The position numbers and the translations under genes were made by a program. DNA of 64,000 nucleotides from Streptomyces globisporus (GTDB taxonomy: Bacteria; Actinomycetota; Actinomycetes; Streptomycetales; Streptomycetaceae). Below are positions 16,496 through 25,580 of this stretch, one piece after another. Each line of letters begins with the position of its first letter. Position 1 is the stretch's first letter. The stretch is taken from contig BMTG01000001.1 of NCBI GenBank assembly GCA_014649555.1, forward strand, positions 1,240,001 through 1,304,000. Direction: 5' to 3'. The notes under the pieces were generated by a model. That model searched no databases and was not told the origin of the DNA. It saw nothing but the letters and a program-made list of their open reading frames with translations.

Positions 16496-18165
16496 CGACC
16501 ACCGACGTCTCTTTCCTCGACGGCGGGCCCGCCGTCCCCACGGAGGTCCGCGACCTCGGCGAGACCCTGGTCCGGGCGGCGGGGACCACCGCATCGACCG
16601 GCATCTGCTTCGTGGGCGACGACGGCTCCGAGACGGTTCTGACCTACCCGGAACTGCTGGACGGTGCGGCCCGGCTCCTCGGCGGTCTGCGTGCGGCGGG
16701 CGTCGTGCCCGGCGAGACGGTCCTCCTCCAGGTCGCCGAACCCCCGGCACTGCTGACCGCCTTCTGGGCCTGTGTGCTGGGCGGCTTCGTCCCCATGCCG
16801 GTCAACGCCGGCGCCACCGCGGACCAGCGGGCCACCGCGCCCGAGCTGCTCCAGCGGGTGTGGCAGGGGTACGGGAGGCCGAAGGTCCTCACCGGCCCCG
16901 GCCAGGAGATCGCCCCGGCCGTCGCCGCCGACCCGCAGTGGCCGCAGGCCCTGCTCGGGGAAACGGACCGGCTCGGTTCCGGCGCACCCGAGAGCGCCTG
17001 GCACCGGGCGGCGCCGGACGATCCCGCCGTCCTGCTGCTCACCTCGGGCAGCACCGGTGTGCCCAAGGCCGTCACCCTCACCCACCGCAACGTGCTGAGC
17101 CGCACGTCCGCCACGGTGCGGCTGAACCGGCTGGGGGCAACGACCCGCAGCTTCAACTGGATGCCCCTCGACCATGTCGGCGGGCTGGTCATGTTCCACG
17201 TACGCGATGTCTACCTCGGCTGCTACCAGGTGCACGCCGGGATCGAGTGGGTGCTCGGGGACCCACTGCGCTGGCTGGAGGGCGTCGACCGGCACCGCGC
17301 CGACACCACCTGGGCCCCCAACTTCGCCTTCGGCCTGATCAACGACCTGGCGGACCGGCTGGCGGGGCGTCCGTGGGACCTGAGCTGTCTGCGGTACATC
17401 ATGAACGGCGGCGAGGCCGTCCGCAGCGGCGTGGTGCGGCGCTTCCTGGAGCTGCTGGCCCCCCTCGGGCTGCCCCGGGACGCGATGTGGCCGGGGTGGG
17501 GCATGTCCGAGACGTCCGCGGGGGTGGCCGACTGCGAGTTCTGGGCCGTGAACGCGGGTGACGACCGGTACGTGCCGGTGGGACGGCCGCAGCCGGGCAC
17601 ATCCCTGCGCGTGGTCGACGAGCGCAACCGGATCGTTCCCGTGGGCACGACGGGCCTGTTGCAGGTCAGCGGGGCGAGTGTGACCTCGGGGTACTACCGC
17701 AACCCCGGGCAGAACCGGCAGTCCTTCACGGACGGCTGGTTCCGGACCGGGGATCTCGCCTATGTGCGGGACGGCATTCTCACGGTGACCGGCCGTGCGG
17801 ACGACGTGATCCAGCTCGGCGGCGTCACCTATCACGGGCACGAGATCGAGGCCCGGGTGGAGGAGCTGGACGTGGTCGTGCCGTCCTACACCGTCGCCTG
17901 CCCGGTGACCGGGCCGGAGTCGGGCACCGAGGAACTCGCGGTCTTCTTCCACCCGCGCGCCGGGACGGATCCGGCCGAAGCCGCCCGGACGGTCCGTGAC
18001 CAACTGGCCCGGACGCTGGGCGTGACCGTGGCCCACACGGTGCCGGTGGGCAGGGAGGACGTGCCGAAGACGGGTATCGGCAAGCTCCGACGGGCCCAGC
18101 TGCGGGAGCAGTTCGAGGCTGCGGGCGCGGCCGGCTTCTCGGCGGAACCGGCTCCGGTGGGCTGA
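16492..18165 (+). CDS. Stand-alone adenylate-forming acyl ligase
   Basis: A 557-residue AMP-binding enzyme. The phosphate-binding loop LLTSGSTGVPKAVT is at about residues 182-195, GWGMSETSAG at about 341-350, GWFRTGDLAYVRDG in the linker, and the catalytic lysine in TGIGKLRRA near residue 531. The central FNWMPLDHVGGLVM segment resembles the acyl-ligase modules that start some polyketide or peptide assembly lines rather than housekeeping CoA ligases. No carrier protein or condensing enzyme is encoded nearby, so it may make an acyl-CoA, or act as an amide- or ester-forming ligase as NovL/SimL do. It is coupled to the methyltransferase. Confidence 0.85.
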   Translation: MTTTDVSFLDGGPAVPTEVRDLGETLVRAAGTTASTGICFVGDDGSETVLTYPELLDGAARLLGGLRAAGVVPGETVLLQVAEPPALLTAFWACVLGGFVPMPVNAGATADQRATAPELLQRVWQGYGRPKVLTGPGQEIAPAVAADPQWPQALLGETDRLGSGAPESAWHRAAPDDPAVLLLTSGSTGVPKAVTLTHRNVLSRTSATVRLNRLGATTRSFNWMPLDHVGGLVMFHVRDVYLGCYQVHAGIEWVLGDPLRWLEGVDRHRADTTWAPNFAFGLINDLADRLAGRPWDLSCLRYIMNGGEAVRSGVVRRFLELLAPLGLPRDAMWPGWGMSETSAGVADCEFWAVNAGDDRYVPVGRPQPGTSLRVVDERNRIVPVGTTGLLQVSGASVTSGYYRNPGQNRQSFTDGWFRTGDLAYVRDGILTVTGRADDVIQLGGVTYHGHEIEARVEELDVVVPSYTVACPVTGPESGTEELAVFFHPRAGTDPAEAARTVRDQLARTLGVTVAHTVPVGREDVPKTGIGKLRRAQLREQFEAAGAAGFSAEPAPVG

Positions 18166-18179
18166 TCCGGCGGCAGAGC

Positions 18180-18219
18180 CCGGGTGGGGCCCACGACTCA
18201 GGTCGCGGGCCCCACCCGG
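18180..18219 (+). terminator. Hairpin after the ligase gene
   Basis: CCGGGTGGGGCCC and its exact complement form a 13-bp stem with a 14-base loop, 15 bases after the ligase stop and before the convergent CGNR gene. It can serve both strands. Confidence 0.75.
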
Positions 18220-18279
18220 CGTTTCGGTGCGGGCACCCCGGGGCGCTCTCGACGTGTTCGTGTGGTGGCCCCCCGGCCG

Positions 18280-18843
18280 TCACGCGTCGGCGGTCCCCGC
18301 GCGGGTTTCGCGGTTGCGGACGTAGTGGCGGGCCACCTTGGCGCGGTTTCCGCACAGCGCCATGGAGCACCAGCGGCGGGTGCCGTTGCGGGACGTGTCG
18401 ACGAAGTGCCGGATGCAGTCCGGCTGGGCGCACCGGCGGATCCGGTCCGGGGCGGTGTCGAGGAGCCGCAGGTAGTCGCGGGCGGCCAGCCAGGCCGCGC
18501 CCCAGGAAGGATCGGCGAACTCGGCCTCCTCGCCCGGCCCTTCCGGGGTCAGGACCAGCCGGACCCGGCCGTGCTCCAGCACCTCGTCGAGGCTCTTGGC
18601 GGCGGCGGGCGAGCGGGGGTCGGCGAAGACCGCGGCGATCGCCGACCGGGTCCGTACCAGCGCCTCGGCGGCCGGGGCGTCGGCGGGGAAGCGGTCGCCC
18701 AGGCCGTGGCCGTCGAGCCAGGTCCGCAGGCCGGGCAGGGAGTCCAGCAGGTCGTGCCGGCGCCCGTCGGCCTTCCAGAGCGTGTTCAGCAGGTCGACGG
18801 CGACAGGTTCGCCGACGAACGGGCGGGGGTCGGTCAGGGCCAT
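18280..18843 (-). CDS. CGNR zinc-finger / ABATE domain putative regulator
   Basis: A 187-residue protein with the N-terminal ABATE domain (FVGEPVAVDLLNTLW near residue 10) and the C-terminal CGNR zinc finger. The finger reads CAQPDC, then WCSMALCGNRAKVARHY near residues 157-173, giving four cysteines for zinc and a following basic helix likely to bind DNA. The family is treated as stress or secondary-metabolism regulators. It faces the ligase gene and is divergent from the flavin monooxygenase; a palindrome 40 bases upstream is a candidate site for autoregulation. Confidence 0.87.
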   Translation of the reverse strand: MALTDPRPFVGEPVAVDLLNTLWKADGRRHDLLDSLPGLRTWLDGHGLGDRFPADAPAAEALVRTRSAIAAVFADPRSPAAAKSLDEVLEHGRVRLVLTPEGPGEEAEFADPSWGAAWLAARDYLRLLDTAPDRIRRCAQPDCIRHFVDTSRNGTRRWCSMALCGNRAKVARHYVRNRETRAGTADA

Positions 18844-18882
18844 GGCGCATCCCTCCGGGCCGTACCGATGTGCACTAACCCT

Positions 18883-18896
18883 TCAAGTGTACTTGA
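18883..18896. promoter_or_regulatory. Palindrome upstream of the CGNR gene
   Basis: TCAAGT and ACTTGA flank two bases in the divergent region between the CGNR gene and the monooxygenase. It is a candidate operator. The rest of the 298-base gap (18844-19141) is locally AT-richer, around 18900-18945, and includes a TTGACA at 18935-18940, but I could not pair it with a convincing -10 box. Confidence 0.45.
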
Positions 18897-19141
18897 GCGG
18901 TTGCAAACCCTCTCTCTAACTTCTAAAGTCACGTTTGACAGTTAGCCAAGGGGGAGTGCCTGGAGCTCACGGAGACCGCACGCAGACGTGTCAGATCACG
19001 TGCGCGTTCACGCGACAGCCACGGACCGACCGTCCCTAACGTGAGGGAGCGCGGACGCCGGACCACCCGCGACGACATGCGCGGCACGGCACCGGAGCCG
19101 TTCGCCGAGAACCGGCAACAGGCACGCATAGGAGGCTTTCC

Positions 19142-20353
19142 ATGACCATCTCTCAGACCACGCCCACCGCCGCGGAGACCGAGCGGGAAACCCTGACCGC
19201 CGGGACGATCCTGGCCCGCGCCGAAGCCGCGGCACCGCGACTGCGCGAACTCTCCGAGGAGATCGAGCGCGGCCGGCGCCTCCCGGAGGAAGCGGTCCGA
19301 CTGGTGCGCGGAACCGGCGTGTTCCGGATCGGCATGCGCGAGGAATGGGGCGGTCCCGAGCTGACCTTCTCGGAGCAGACCCGGGTGATCGAGGCGCTCT
19401 CCTACGGTGACTCGGCGGCGGGCTGGTGCGCCATGATCGGCATGGACACCTGGATCTACGCCGGCTACCTCGACGAGACCGTGGTCAAGGAGATGCTGGC
19501 CGACGCCGACGCGATAACCGCCGGGCTCATCTTCCCGGTCGGCCGGGCGGACCGGGTCCCGGGCGGCTACCGGGTGACGGGCCGCTGGCCGTTCGGCAGC
19601 GGCATCACGCACGCCGACTGGGTCGTCGGCGGCTGCGTCGTCCACAGCGACGGCGTCCCGGAGCCGGGCGAGGACGGCGCCCCGGTGAACTGGCGGCTGA
19701 TGCTCGTACGCCGCGAGGAGGTCGAGACCGTCGACACCTGGCACACCCACGGCCTGGCCGGCAGCGGCAGCACGGACTACCGGGTGACGGACCACTTCGT
19801 CCCCGAGGACCGCACCTTCGACTTCACCACCCCCCGCGACTCCAGCCCGTTCTCCGCACCCGACGCCTTCCTCGGCAACGTGCCGGGCGTGCCGCTCGGC
19901 GTGGCCCGTGCCGCGCTCGACCACGTGCGGGAGCTCGCCGCGCACCGTGTGGAGCGGGCCACCGACACCCCTTGGTCCGACAGCTACCGCGTGCAGACCG
20001 CCATCGGGGAGGCCGAGATGCAGCTCTCCGCGGCCCGCTACGCCGTCTACGGATCGCTCGACGAGCTGTGGGCCCGGCTGCGGGACGGCGTCGAGGCGAC
20101 CCCCGACCAGCAGGTCGCCGCCGCTCTCGCCCGGCTCAACGCCTTCCGCACGGCCCGGTCGATCGTGCAGCGCCTCTCCGACCTCGTCGGCACGGCGTCC
20201 ATCTACCGGACCTCGCCGCTGGATCGCTGGCTGCGCGACCTGCACACCATGTGCCAGCACATCCTGGCGCAGGAGCAGATCGCCCAGTCCGCGGGCGCCC
20301 ACCTCATCGGCGGCACCCCCCAGGCGCCCTTCCCTCTCGGGCTCAAGGGCTGA
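19142..20353 (+). CDS. Acyl-CoA dehydrogenase-fold flavin-dependent monooxygenase (group D)
   Basis: A 403-residue protein of the acyl-CoA dehydrogenase fold but of the monooxygenase branch (HsaA/DszC-like), which uses reduced flavin and oxygen to hydroxylate aromatic or other substrates. Seen are an N-terminal helical segment with LSEEIERGRRLPEEAVR, the GYRVTGRWPFGSGITHADW strand region near residues 140-160, and a C-terminal half lacking the acyl-CoA dehydrogenase catalytic Glu motif. AGGAGG lies 6 bases before the ATG. It needs a flavin reductase, and one is encoded at 25828 in the same locus. The MFS exporter gene follows 92 bases later. Confidence 0.82.
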   Translation: MTISQTTPTAAETERETLTAGTILARAEAAAPRLRELSEEIERGRRLPEEAVRLVRGTGVFRIGMREEWGGPELTFSEQTRVIEALSYGDSAAGWCAMIGMDTWIYAGYLDETVVKEMLADADAITAGLIFPVGRADRVPGGYRVTGRWPFGSGITHADWVVGGCVVHSDGVPEPGEDGAPVNWRLMLVRREEVETVDTWHTHGLAGSGSTDYRVTDHFVPEDRTFDFTTPRDSSPFSAPDAFLGNVPGVPLGVARAALDHVRELAAHRVERATDTPWSDSYRVQTAIGEAEMQLSAARYAVYGSLDELWARLRDGVEATPDQQVAAALARLNAFRTARSIVQRLSDLVGTASIYRTSPLDRWLRDLHTMCQHILAQEQIAQSAGAHLIGGTPQAPFPLGLKG

Positions 20354-20445
20354 CCCCACCGCGACGAGCGCGGCCGGGGACGAAGGAACGACCAGCACCC
20401 CTTGCCGGACCAGCCGGCACCTCACTCAAGGAATCAGGAAAGCTG

Positions 20446-21927
20446 ATGGCAACTTCCGGCGAAGTACAGGTCGAGCCCGCGGGCGACAAGAAGGTCGGTG
20501 CCGACGGCACCCAGAAATCCTGGGGGCTCCGCGAGTGGGGCCTGCTGGTCAGCGTCTGTGCGGCGTTCTTCCTGGACGCCCTCGACAACATCATGGTCGG
20601 GATCGCCGTACCCCCGATCCAGGCCGATCTCGGGATGAGCACCGCGGCCGTGCAGTGGGTCGTGAGCTCCTACGTCCTCGGCTTCGGCGGCTTCCTGCTG
20701 CTGGGCGGCCGGATGGCGGACCTCATCGGCCGCCGCCGCGTGTTCCTCGTCGGCGTGGCGATCTTCGCCCTGGGGTCGCTGGTCGGCGGGGTGACGAACG
20801 AGGGCCTGGTGGTCATCGCCGCCCGGTTCGTCATGGGCATCGGCGCCGCGTTCACCGCACCGGCCGCGCTGTCGATCATCATCACCAACTTCCCCGCGGG
20901 CCCGCAGCGCAACCGGGCGGTCGGCATCTACACCGCCTGCGGCGCGGTCGGCTACTCCACCGGCGTCATCGTCGGCGGAGCGCTGACCGAGATCAACTGG
21001 CGCTGGACCTTCCTGCTGCCGGTCGTGGTGGCGATCGCCGCCCTGGTCGGCGGGCTGACCCTGGTACCGCGCGACAACGTCGCCGACCGCGCACGGGGCT
21101 CGTTCGACGTGGCGGGCGCCGTCACCGTGACCTCCGGCATGCTGCTCCTCGTCTACGCGATCGTCGAGGCGCCCAACGCCGGCTGGCTGTCCGGGCGCAC
21201 CCTGCTGGTGTTCGCGGCGGCGGTGGCGCTCCTGGTGGCCTTCACCGTCATCGAGTCCCGTACCGCCCAGCCGCTGCTGCGCCTCGGACTGCTGCGCAAC
21301 CGCTCCCTGGTCGGGGCCAGCCTGGTGGCCGCAGCGATCCTCGGCACCTACATGAGCTTCCAGTTCATCGGCGGTCTGTACCTCCAGACGCTGCGCGGCT
21401 GGTCCCCGATGGAGATGGCCCTGGCCTTCCTCCCGATCGGGCTGCTCATCGCGACGATCGCGCCCAGGTCCGGCAAGCTCATCTCCAGGTTCGGCGTGCA
21501 GTGGATGATCGTCGCGGGGTTCGTCGCGTACACCGCTTCCTACCTGCTCTTCCTCCGTATCGACGAGAGCTCCGGCTACCTCTGGGTGATCCTGCCGAGC
21601 ATCCTCCTCATCGGCATCGCCTTCCCGTTCTCCTTCCCGGCCGCCAACGTCCAGGCGACCGCGAACGTGGCCGACGAGGAACAGGGACTGGCCGCCGGCG
21701 TCCTGCAGACCGGCTACCAGGTCGGCGCCGCCGTGGTGCTCGCCGTGGTGACCGCCACCATGGCCGTCGACCACACCGGGGGCGGCGAAGGGGCCAAGAC
21801 GCTCGACGGCTACCACAGCGGCCTCTGGGTCCTCGTGGCCATTTCGGCCGTCACCGTCGTCCTCACCGCGATCGCCGCGGTCCGGGCCTCCGCGCGGCGC
21901 AAGGCGTCGGCGGACGTGAGCGTCTAG
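20446..21927 (+). CDS. MFS transporter of the DHA2 (14 TM) drug exporter type
   Basis: A 493-residue membrane protein. The first TM contains FFLDALDNIMVGIAVPPI, followed by loop motif GGRMADLIGRRRVF near residues 90-103, and motif C-like GYSTGVIVGGALTE in TM5. About fourteen hydrophobic segments are seen, typical of EmrB/QacA proton-driven exporters. An AGGAAAG site precedes the ATG. It lies between the monooxygenase and P450 genes and probably exports the product of the locus or gives self-resistance. A strong terminator follows. Confidence 0.9.
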   Translation: MATSGEVQVEPAGDKKVGADGTQKSWGLREWGLLVSVCAAFFLDALDNIMVGIAVPPIQADLGMSTAAVQWVVSSYVLGFGGFLLLGGRMADLIGRRRVFLVGVAIFALGSLVGGVTNEGLVVIAARFVMGIGAAFTAPAALSIIITNFPAGPQRNRAVGIYTACGAVGYSTGVIVGGALTEINWRWTFLLPVVVAIAALVGGLTLVPRDNVADRARGSFDVAGAVTVTSGMLLLVYAIVEAPNAGWLSGRTLLVFAAAVALLVAFTVIESRTAQPLLRLGLLRNRSLVGASLVAAAILGTYMSFQFIGGLYLQTLRGWSPMEMALAFLPIGLLIATIAPRSGKLISRFGVQWMIVAGFVAYTASYLLFLRIDESSGYLWVILPSILLIGIAFPFSFPAANVQATANVADEEQGLAAGVLQTGYQVGAAVVLAVVTATMAVDHTGGGEGAKTLDGYHSGLWVLVAISAVTVVLTAIAAVRASARRKASADVSV

Positions 21928-21954
21928 ATCATCCCGTCCCGGCGGCGGACACCC

Positions 21955-21994
21955 GGGGTGTCACCCGGTTCCTCAGGGAACCGGGTGACACCCC
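21955..21994 (+). terminator. Perfect 18-bp hairpin after the exporter gene
   Basis: GGGGTGTCACCCGGTTCC pairs perfectly with its complement around a TCAG tetraloop, 27 bases after the MFS stop. No T-tract follows, as is usual in Streptomyces. Confidence 0.85.
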
Positions 21995-22062
21995 GCTGCC
22001 GCGTGCGGGCGGCCGACCACCTCGCAGCGGACCCGTGCCGCCGTCACGAACAGGAGCCGAGC

Positions 22063-23295
22063 ATGCCCCGTACCGCCACCTGCCCCTTCGCCCTCGATCC
22101 CCAAGGACGCGACATCCAGGGCGAGATCGCCCGTATCCGCGCCCGCGGGCCCGTGGTCCGCGTGGAACTGCCCGGCGGCGTCCACGCCTGGTCGGTGACC
22201 CACCACGCGACGATCAAACGCCTGCTGCTGGACCCGCGGGTCTCCAAGGACGCCTACCGGCACTGGCCGGCCTGGACCCGCGGCGAGATCCCCCCGGACT
22301 GGCCGCTGGCCATCTGGGTGTCCGTGCAGAACATGGTCACCGCCTACGGGGAGGAGCACACCCGGCTCCGGAGACCCGTGGCGGCCGCCTTCACCGGCCG
22401 CCGTGTCGCCGCCCTCCGCCCCAGGGTAGAGGAGACGACCCGCGCGGTCCTGGACGAGCTGGCCGCCCTGCCCCCGGACGTACCCGTCGATCTGCGGCGC
22501 CACTTCGCGCACCCCGTGCCCAACCGTGTCATGGGCGAACTCTTCGGCATCCCCGAGCAGTCGCGGGACGTCATCGGCACGGTCATCCAGGGGTTCTTCC
22601 GGACCTCGGCGACCCCCGATGAGGCGCGCGCCAACGGATTCGCCCTGTACTCCGCCCTGGCCGAAGTCATCGCCCACAAGCGGGACCACCCCGGCGACGA
22701 CCTCACCAGCGACCTCATCGCGGTCCGGGACGAGGACGGCGGGCGGCTCAGCGAGAAGGAACTGGCGGACAACCTGATCCTCCTGTTCACCGCCGGCTAC
22801 GAGACGACGGTCAACCTCCTCGACCAGGCGGTCGACGCCCTGCTGCGCCACCCCGGCCAACTCGCCCTGGTCCGCGGCGGACAGGCCGGCTGGGACGACG
22901 TCATCGACGAGACCCTGCGGTACGAGGCGCCCGGCGCGCACGCGATCCTGCGGTACGCGGTCGAGGACATCGGCCTGGGCACGGTGACGATCCGCAAGGG
23001 CGACGCCATCGTCATCTCGTACGCGGCCGCGGGCCGGGACCCCGAACTGCACGGCGCGGACGCCGATGTGTTCGACGTGACCCGGCCCACCCGCAAGGAG
23101 CACCTCTCCTTCGGCCACGGGGTCCACCGCTGCCTCGGCGCCCCGCTGGCGCGCATGGAGGCGACGGTGGCCCTCGACGCGCTCTTCTCCCGCTTCCCGG
23201 AGATGGCCCTGGCCGACCCGGAGCGGCCGGCCGAACCGCTGGCGTCGTTCATCTCCAACGGCCACCGCGAACTCCTGGTCAGGCTGCGGCCCTGA
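22063..23295 (+). CDS. Cytochrome P450
   Basis: A 410-residue soluble bacterial P450. The I-helix motif AGYETT, the K-helix ExxR in ETLRYE and the heme loop [15 protein letters not shown] with the ligand Cys at about residue 357 are all intact. The N-terminal region shares the [10 protein letters not shown] pattern with the CYP154-like enzyme of the conservon at 39365, so both likely belong to the same family group. It starts at an ATG with GGAG 7 bases upstream, after the exporter's terminator, and converges on the AfsA-like gene. The substrate is unknown; a role in oxidising the locus product is inferred. Confidence 0.92.
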   Translation: MPRTATCPFALDPQGRDIQGEIARIRARGPVVRVELPGGVHAWSVTHHATIKRLLLDPRVSKDAYRHWPAWTRGEIPPDWPLAIWVSVQNMVTAYGEEHTRLRRPVAAAFTGRRVAALRPRVEETTRAVLDELAALPPDVPVDLRRHFAHPVPNRVMGELFGIPEQSRDVIGTVIQGFFRTSATPDEARANGFALYSALAEVIAHKRDHPGDDLTSDLIAVRDEDGGRLSEKELADNLILLFTAGYETTVNLLDQAVDALLRHPGQLALVRGGQAGWDDVIDETLRYEAPGAHAILRYAVEDIGLGTVTIRKGDAIVISYAAAGRDPELHGADADVFDVTRPTRKEHLSFGHGVHRCLGAPLARMEATVALDALFSRFPEMALADPERPAEPLASFISNGHRELLVRLRP

Positions 23296-23335
23296 GGTCG
23301 CACCGGACGGAACGGACGGGCTGCGGCGTAGGAAC

Positions 23336-23384
23336 GCCGGCCTGCTGCCGCCGGGGCACCCGCGCCCGGCGGCAGCAGGCCGGC
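23336..23384. terminator. Perfect 20-bp hairpin between convergent P450 and AfsA-like genes
   Basis: A 20-bp perfect stem with a 9-base loop lies between the two stop codons (P450 ends 23295, AfsA-like gene ends 23391), so it can terminate both transcripts. Confidence 0.85.
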
Positions 23385-23390
23385 CGTGCG

Positions 23391-24353
23391 TCAGAACGCG
23401 CGGGCGTCACCGACGCTCGCCTCGAAGACCGTCAGCCCCTCCTGTCGGCCGGTGACCACCACCGTCGTCGATCCGGGCGTGGCCGCGGGCACGGTGTGGG
23501 CCTCTATCCAGCAGGGCGGCGCGAAGTCCGCGTACCGGAAGAAGTCGATGGAGAAGGAGGCCGGGCAGAAGTCCCGGCGGCCGGGCCCGGCCAGCACCGC
23601 CTGGTACACGGCCTCCATGAGGATCAGGCCCGAGTAGTGATCGCGCGCGCGGCCCGTCAGCGTCGCGTTGAGCGGGTCCGCCCGTAACTGCCAGCGCTCG
23701 GCCTGCGGCGTCGGAGCCAGCACGACATGGCGCGGGTCGGTCCGGCCGACCCGCTCGGGCGCCACCGGCACGGCGAAGGCGGCCAGTTCGGCCGGCGGAC
23801 GGGTGTGGCGGAGCCGCCGGTAGACCGCCGCGGTCGTGATGCTGACGTTCCCCGCGGCGACGGCCACCACTTCCTGGCCCCGGCACGCCGTCATCCGGCA
23901 GTGCATGGCCACCAGGCGGCCCCGACGGCGGCGGACGGCGGAGCAGACGATCTCGGCGTCGATCCGGGCGGGCCCCTCGCCCACCCCCAGCCGGTCGGGC
24001 CGCAGCCGGTAATCGAGGTCCCGGATCAGGAACTGGTCCTCCAGCGGCACGCCGTACTCCGTGTGCGCGAGCAGCATGGTCGCCTGGCGCATGGTCTCCC
24101 CCACCAGCTGCGGCGGGTACTGACGGCGGCGCGGGGTGAAGTGGTCGTGCCGGTCGGGCCAGCGGACCGACACCCGGAACCGGTCGTCGTCGACACGCTC
24201 CCAGCCGGTCAGCAGCACATCGTCCGCGCGGAGCCGGTGCACCAGCTCCCGGGGGACGGTTTCCCACCCCTCGGCCCCGGTCGGCGGGCCCTGGGGAGGA
24301 TCGTCCCCAGGGGCGGATGCTGAAAGATGCTCACGGAAGGCCGAACTGTGCAT
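23391..24353 (-). CDS. AfsA/ScbA-family gamma-butyrolactone biosynthesis protein
   Basis: A 320-residue protein with two AfsA hotdog repeats. The first contains VHRLRADDVLLTGW and RRRQYPPQLVGETMRQA (about residues 28-85); the second contains HYSGLILMEAVYQA and FSIDFFRYADFAPPCW near residues 240-290. AfsA-type enzymes condense a beta-ketoacyl group with dihydroxyacetone phosphate to start gamma-butyrolactone signals. Codon 223 is TTA (bases 23685-23687 on the plus strand read taa), giving bldA dependence. It is divergent from an ScbR-like receptor gene, the arrangement of scbA/scbR, with an ARE-like site between them. The ATG at 24353 is preceded by GGGGGGA. Confidence 0.92.
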   Translation of the reverse strand: MHSSAFREHLSASAPGDDPPQGPPTGAEGWETVPRELVHRLRADDVLLTGWERVDDDRFRVSVRWPDRHDHFTPRRRQYPPQLVGETMRQATMLLAHTEYGVPLEDQFLIRDLDYRLRPDRLGVGEGPARIDAEIVCSAVRRRRGRLVAMHCRMTACRGQEVVAVAAGNVSITTAAVYRRLRHTRPPAELAAFAVPVAPERVGRTDPRHVVLAPTPQAERWQLRADPLNATLTGRARDHYSGLILMEAVYQAVLAGPGRRDFCPASFSIDFFRYADFAPPCWIEAHTVPAATPGSTTVVVTGRQEGLTVFEASVGDARAF

Positions 24354-24411
24354 GGTTCCCCCCTCGTGAAACACACAGGCAGAGGCTCCGAGGCCCCCGC
24401 CCCAGGATATT

Positions 24412-24439
24412 AAAGATACGTGCATGGCGGTATGGTCTT
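24412..24439. promoter_or_regulatory. ARE-like operator between AfsA-like and ScbR-like genes
   Basis: The 28-base site has the left half AAAGATAC, central GCATG and right half CGGTATGG; the last matches the consensus half-site for ArpA-type receptors closely. It lies 59 bases upstream of the AfsA-like start and 66 bases upstream of the receptor start, where it could repress both. Confidence 0.65.
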
Positions 24440-24504
24440 CAATGACACAAGGCACCAAGGAGCGGCAAACCGGGGGCGTTGTTGCCGGACGAAAGGACAG
24501 CGGC

Positions 24505-25194
24505 ATGGCACAGCAGGAACGGGCGAGGAAGACCAAGGACGCGATCCTCGAAGCGGCGGGAGCGGTCTTCGCCGAACGGGGCTACGACGGGGCCACCGTG
24601 TCCGACGTCTACTCCCGGGCCGGGCTGACCAAAGGGGCCTTCTACTTCCACTTCTCCTCGAAGAAGGACCTGGCGGAGGAGGTCCTCTCCATACAGGTCG
24701 ACCGCCAGGGGTACCCGATCCTGCCGCGCCAGGTGAAGCTCCAGGAGCTGGTCGACGCGGGGTTCGTCTTCGCCCACCGGCTCATGCGCGACAGCATGCT
24801 CCAGGGCAGCGTCAACCTCTCCCTGGAGTCCGGCGCCCACCAACTGGACCGCAAAAGGCCGTTCGTGGCCTGGATCGACCACAACCAGCGGGCGCTGACC
24901 GAGGCGAACGACCACGGCGAGCTGTACTCGCACGTCGATACGGCGGAGGTCGCCGAGCTGATGGTCTCGTCCTTCTCGGGCGCCCAGATCCTTTCGCACA
25001 TCCTCACCGGCCGCCAGGATCTGACCACCCGCGTCGCCGCGCTCCTCGCGCATCTGCTGCCCACGATCGCCGTACCCGCGGTGCTGGCCAGGCTGGACAT
25101 CGCCGCGGACCGCGGGGAACGGGTCCTGGCCGAGGCCGGCGTCGGCACCACGGCCCTGCGCCCCGCACCCCCGGGGCTCACGGACACGCTCTGA
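24505..25194 (+). CDS. ScbR-like gamma-butyrolactone receptor (TetR family)
   Basis: A 229-residue TetR-family protein. The HTH region has ILEAAGAVFAERGYDGATVSDVYSRAG and LTKGAFYFHFSSKKDLAEEV at residues 14-60, with the KGAFYFHF form typical of the ScbR/ArpA/BarA group. A conserved tryptophan in RPFVAWIDHNQRAL near residue 120 fits the ligand pocket of butyrolactone receptors. The start is the ATG after GAAAGGA. It probably represses its own gene, the AfsA-like gene and the sites at 14559 and 25258 until a butyrolactone accumulates. A pseudo-receptor role is also possible. Confidence 0.9.
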   Translation: MAQQERARKTKDAILEAAGAVFAERGYDGATVSDVYSRAGLTKGAFYFHFSSKKDLAEEVLSIQVDRQGYPILPRQVKLQELVDAGFVFAHRLMRDSMLQGSVNLSLESGAHQLDRKRPFVAWIDHNQRALTEANDHGELYSHVDTAEVAELMVSSFSGAQILSHILTGRQDLTTRVAALLAHLLPTIAVPAVLARLDIAADRGERVLAEAGVGTTALRPAPPGLTDTL

Positions 25195-25257
25195 GGCACG
25201 GCCGTCCGACACGTGGCCAGGACTGTCCACGGACAGAAAGCACGCTTGGCCTATGCC

Positions 25258-25285
25258 CAAAAAACGTGCATGCTGGTTTTCTTGG
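25258..25285. promoter_or_regulatory. ARE-like operator upstream of the small LysR-type gene
   Basis: This 28-base site shares the ACGTGCATG core with the 24412 site and has AAAAC and GTTTT as 5-bp inverted arms around ten bases. It lies 31 bases before the start of the short LysR-type gene. Confidence 0.55.
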
Positions 25286-25316
25286 CACCAGGGATCTCGG
25301 ACGGGAGACGGTCGTC

Positions 25317-25580
25317 GTGAACCTGCACCAGTTACGTACGTTCTGCGAGGTCGCGGGCGTGCACAGCTTCACCAAAGCAGCCAGGAACCTGCACTACGCG
25401 CAGTCCACCGTGACATCGCAGATCCAGAACCTGGAGGACTTCCTGGGGGCACCCCTCTTCGAGCGCGGGAGCCGGGGCATCGTCCTGACCGACGCGGGTG
25501 TCAGGCTGCTGCCCTACGCGAACGCGATGCTCAGTCTCGCCGAGTCGGCACACCGGCACGTCGCCCGCTCCCCCGTATAA
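25317..25580 (+). CDS. Short LysR-type HTH protein (87 residues, no effector domain)
   Basis: Only the N-terminal winged HTH of a LysR regulator is present: VNLHQLRTFCEVAGVHSFTK, then YAQSTVTSQIQNLEDFLGAPLFERGSRGIVLTDAG, up to about residue 70. The usual linker helix begins (LLPYANAMLSLAESAHRHV) and the protein then stops, whereas the family usually has about 300 residues. The GTG start has GGGAG nine bases upstream. Codon 6 (25332-25334) is TTA, so it should be bldA-dependent. An ARE-like site precedes it. The TAA stop lies inside an 18-bp direct repeat whose second copy has CAA at that place. It could be an intact mini-regulator, a dominant-negative partner, or a relic. Confidence 0.75.
   Translation: MNLHQLRTFCEVAGVHSFTKAARNLHYAQSTVTSQIQNLEDFLGAPLFERGSRGIVLTDAGVRLLPYANAMLSLAESAHRHVARSPV

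Noticed and set aside
18957-19040. 27-codon reading frame from a GTG in the gap before the flavin monooxygenase
   Set aside because: The purine-rich stretch directly touches the GTG instead of being spaced from it, and the peptide has no recognisable feature.
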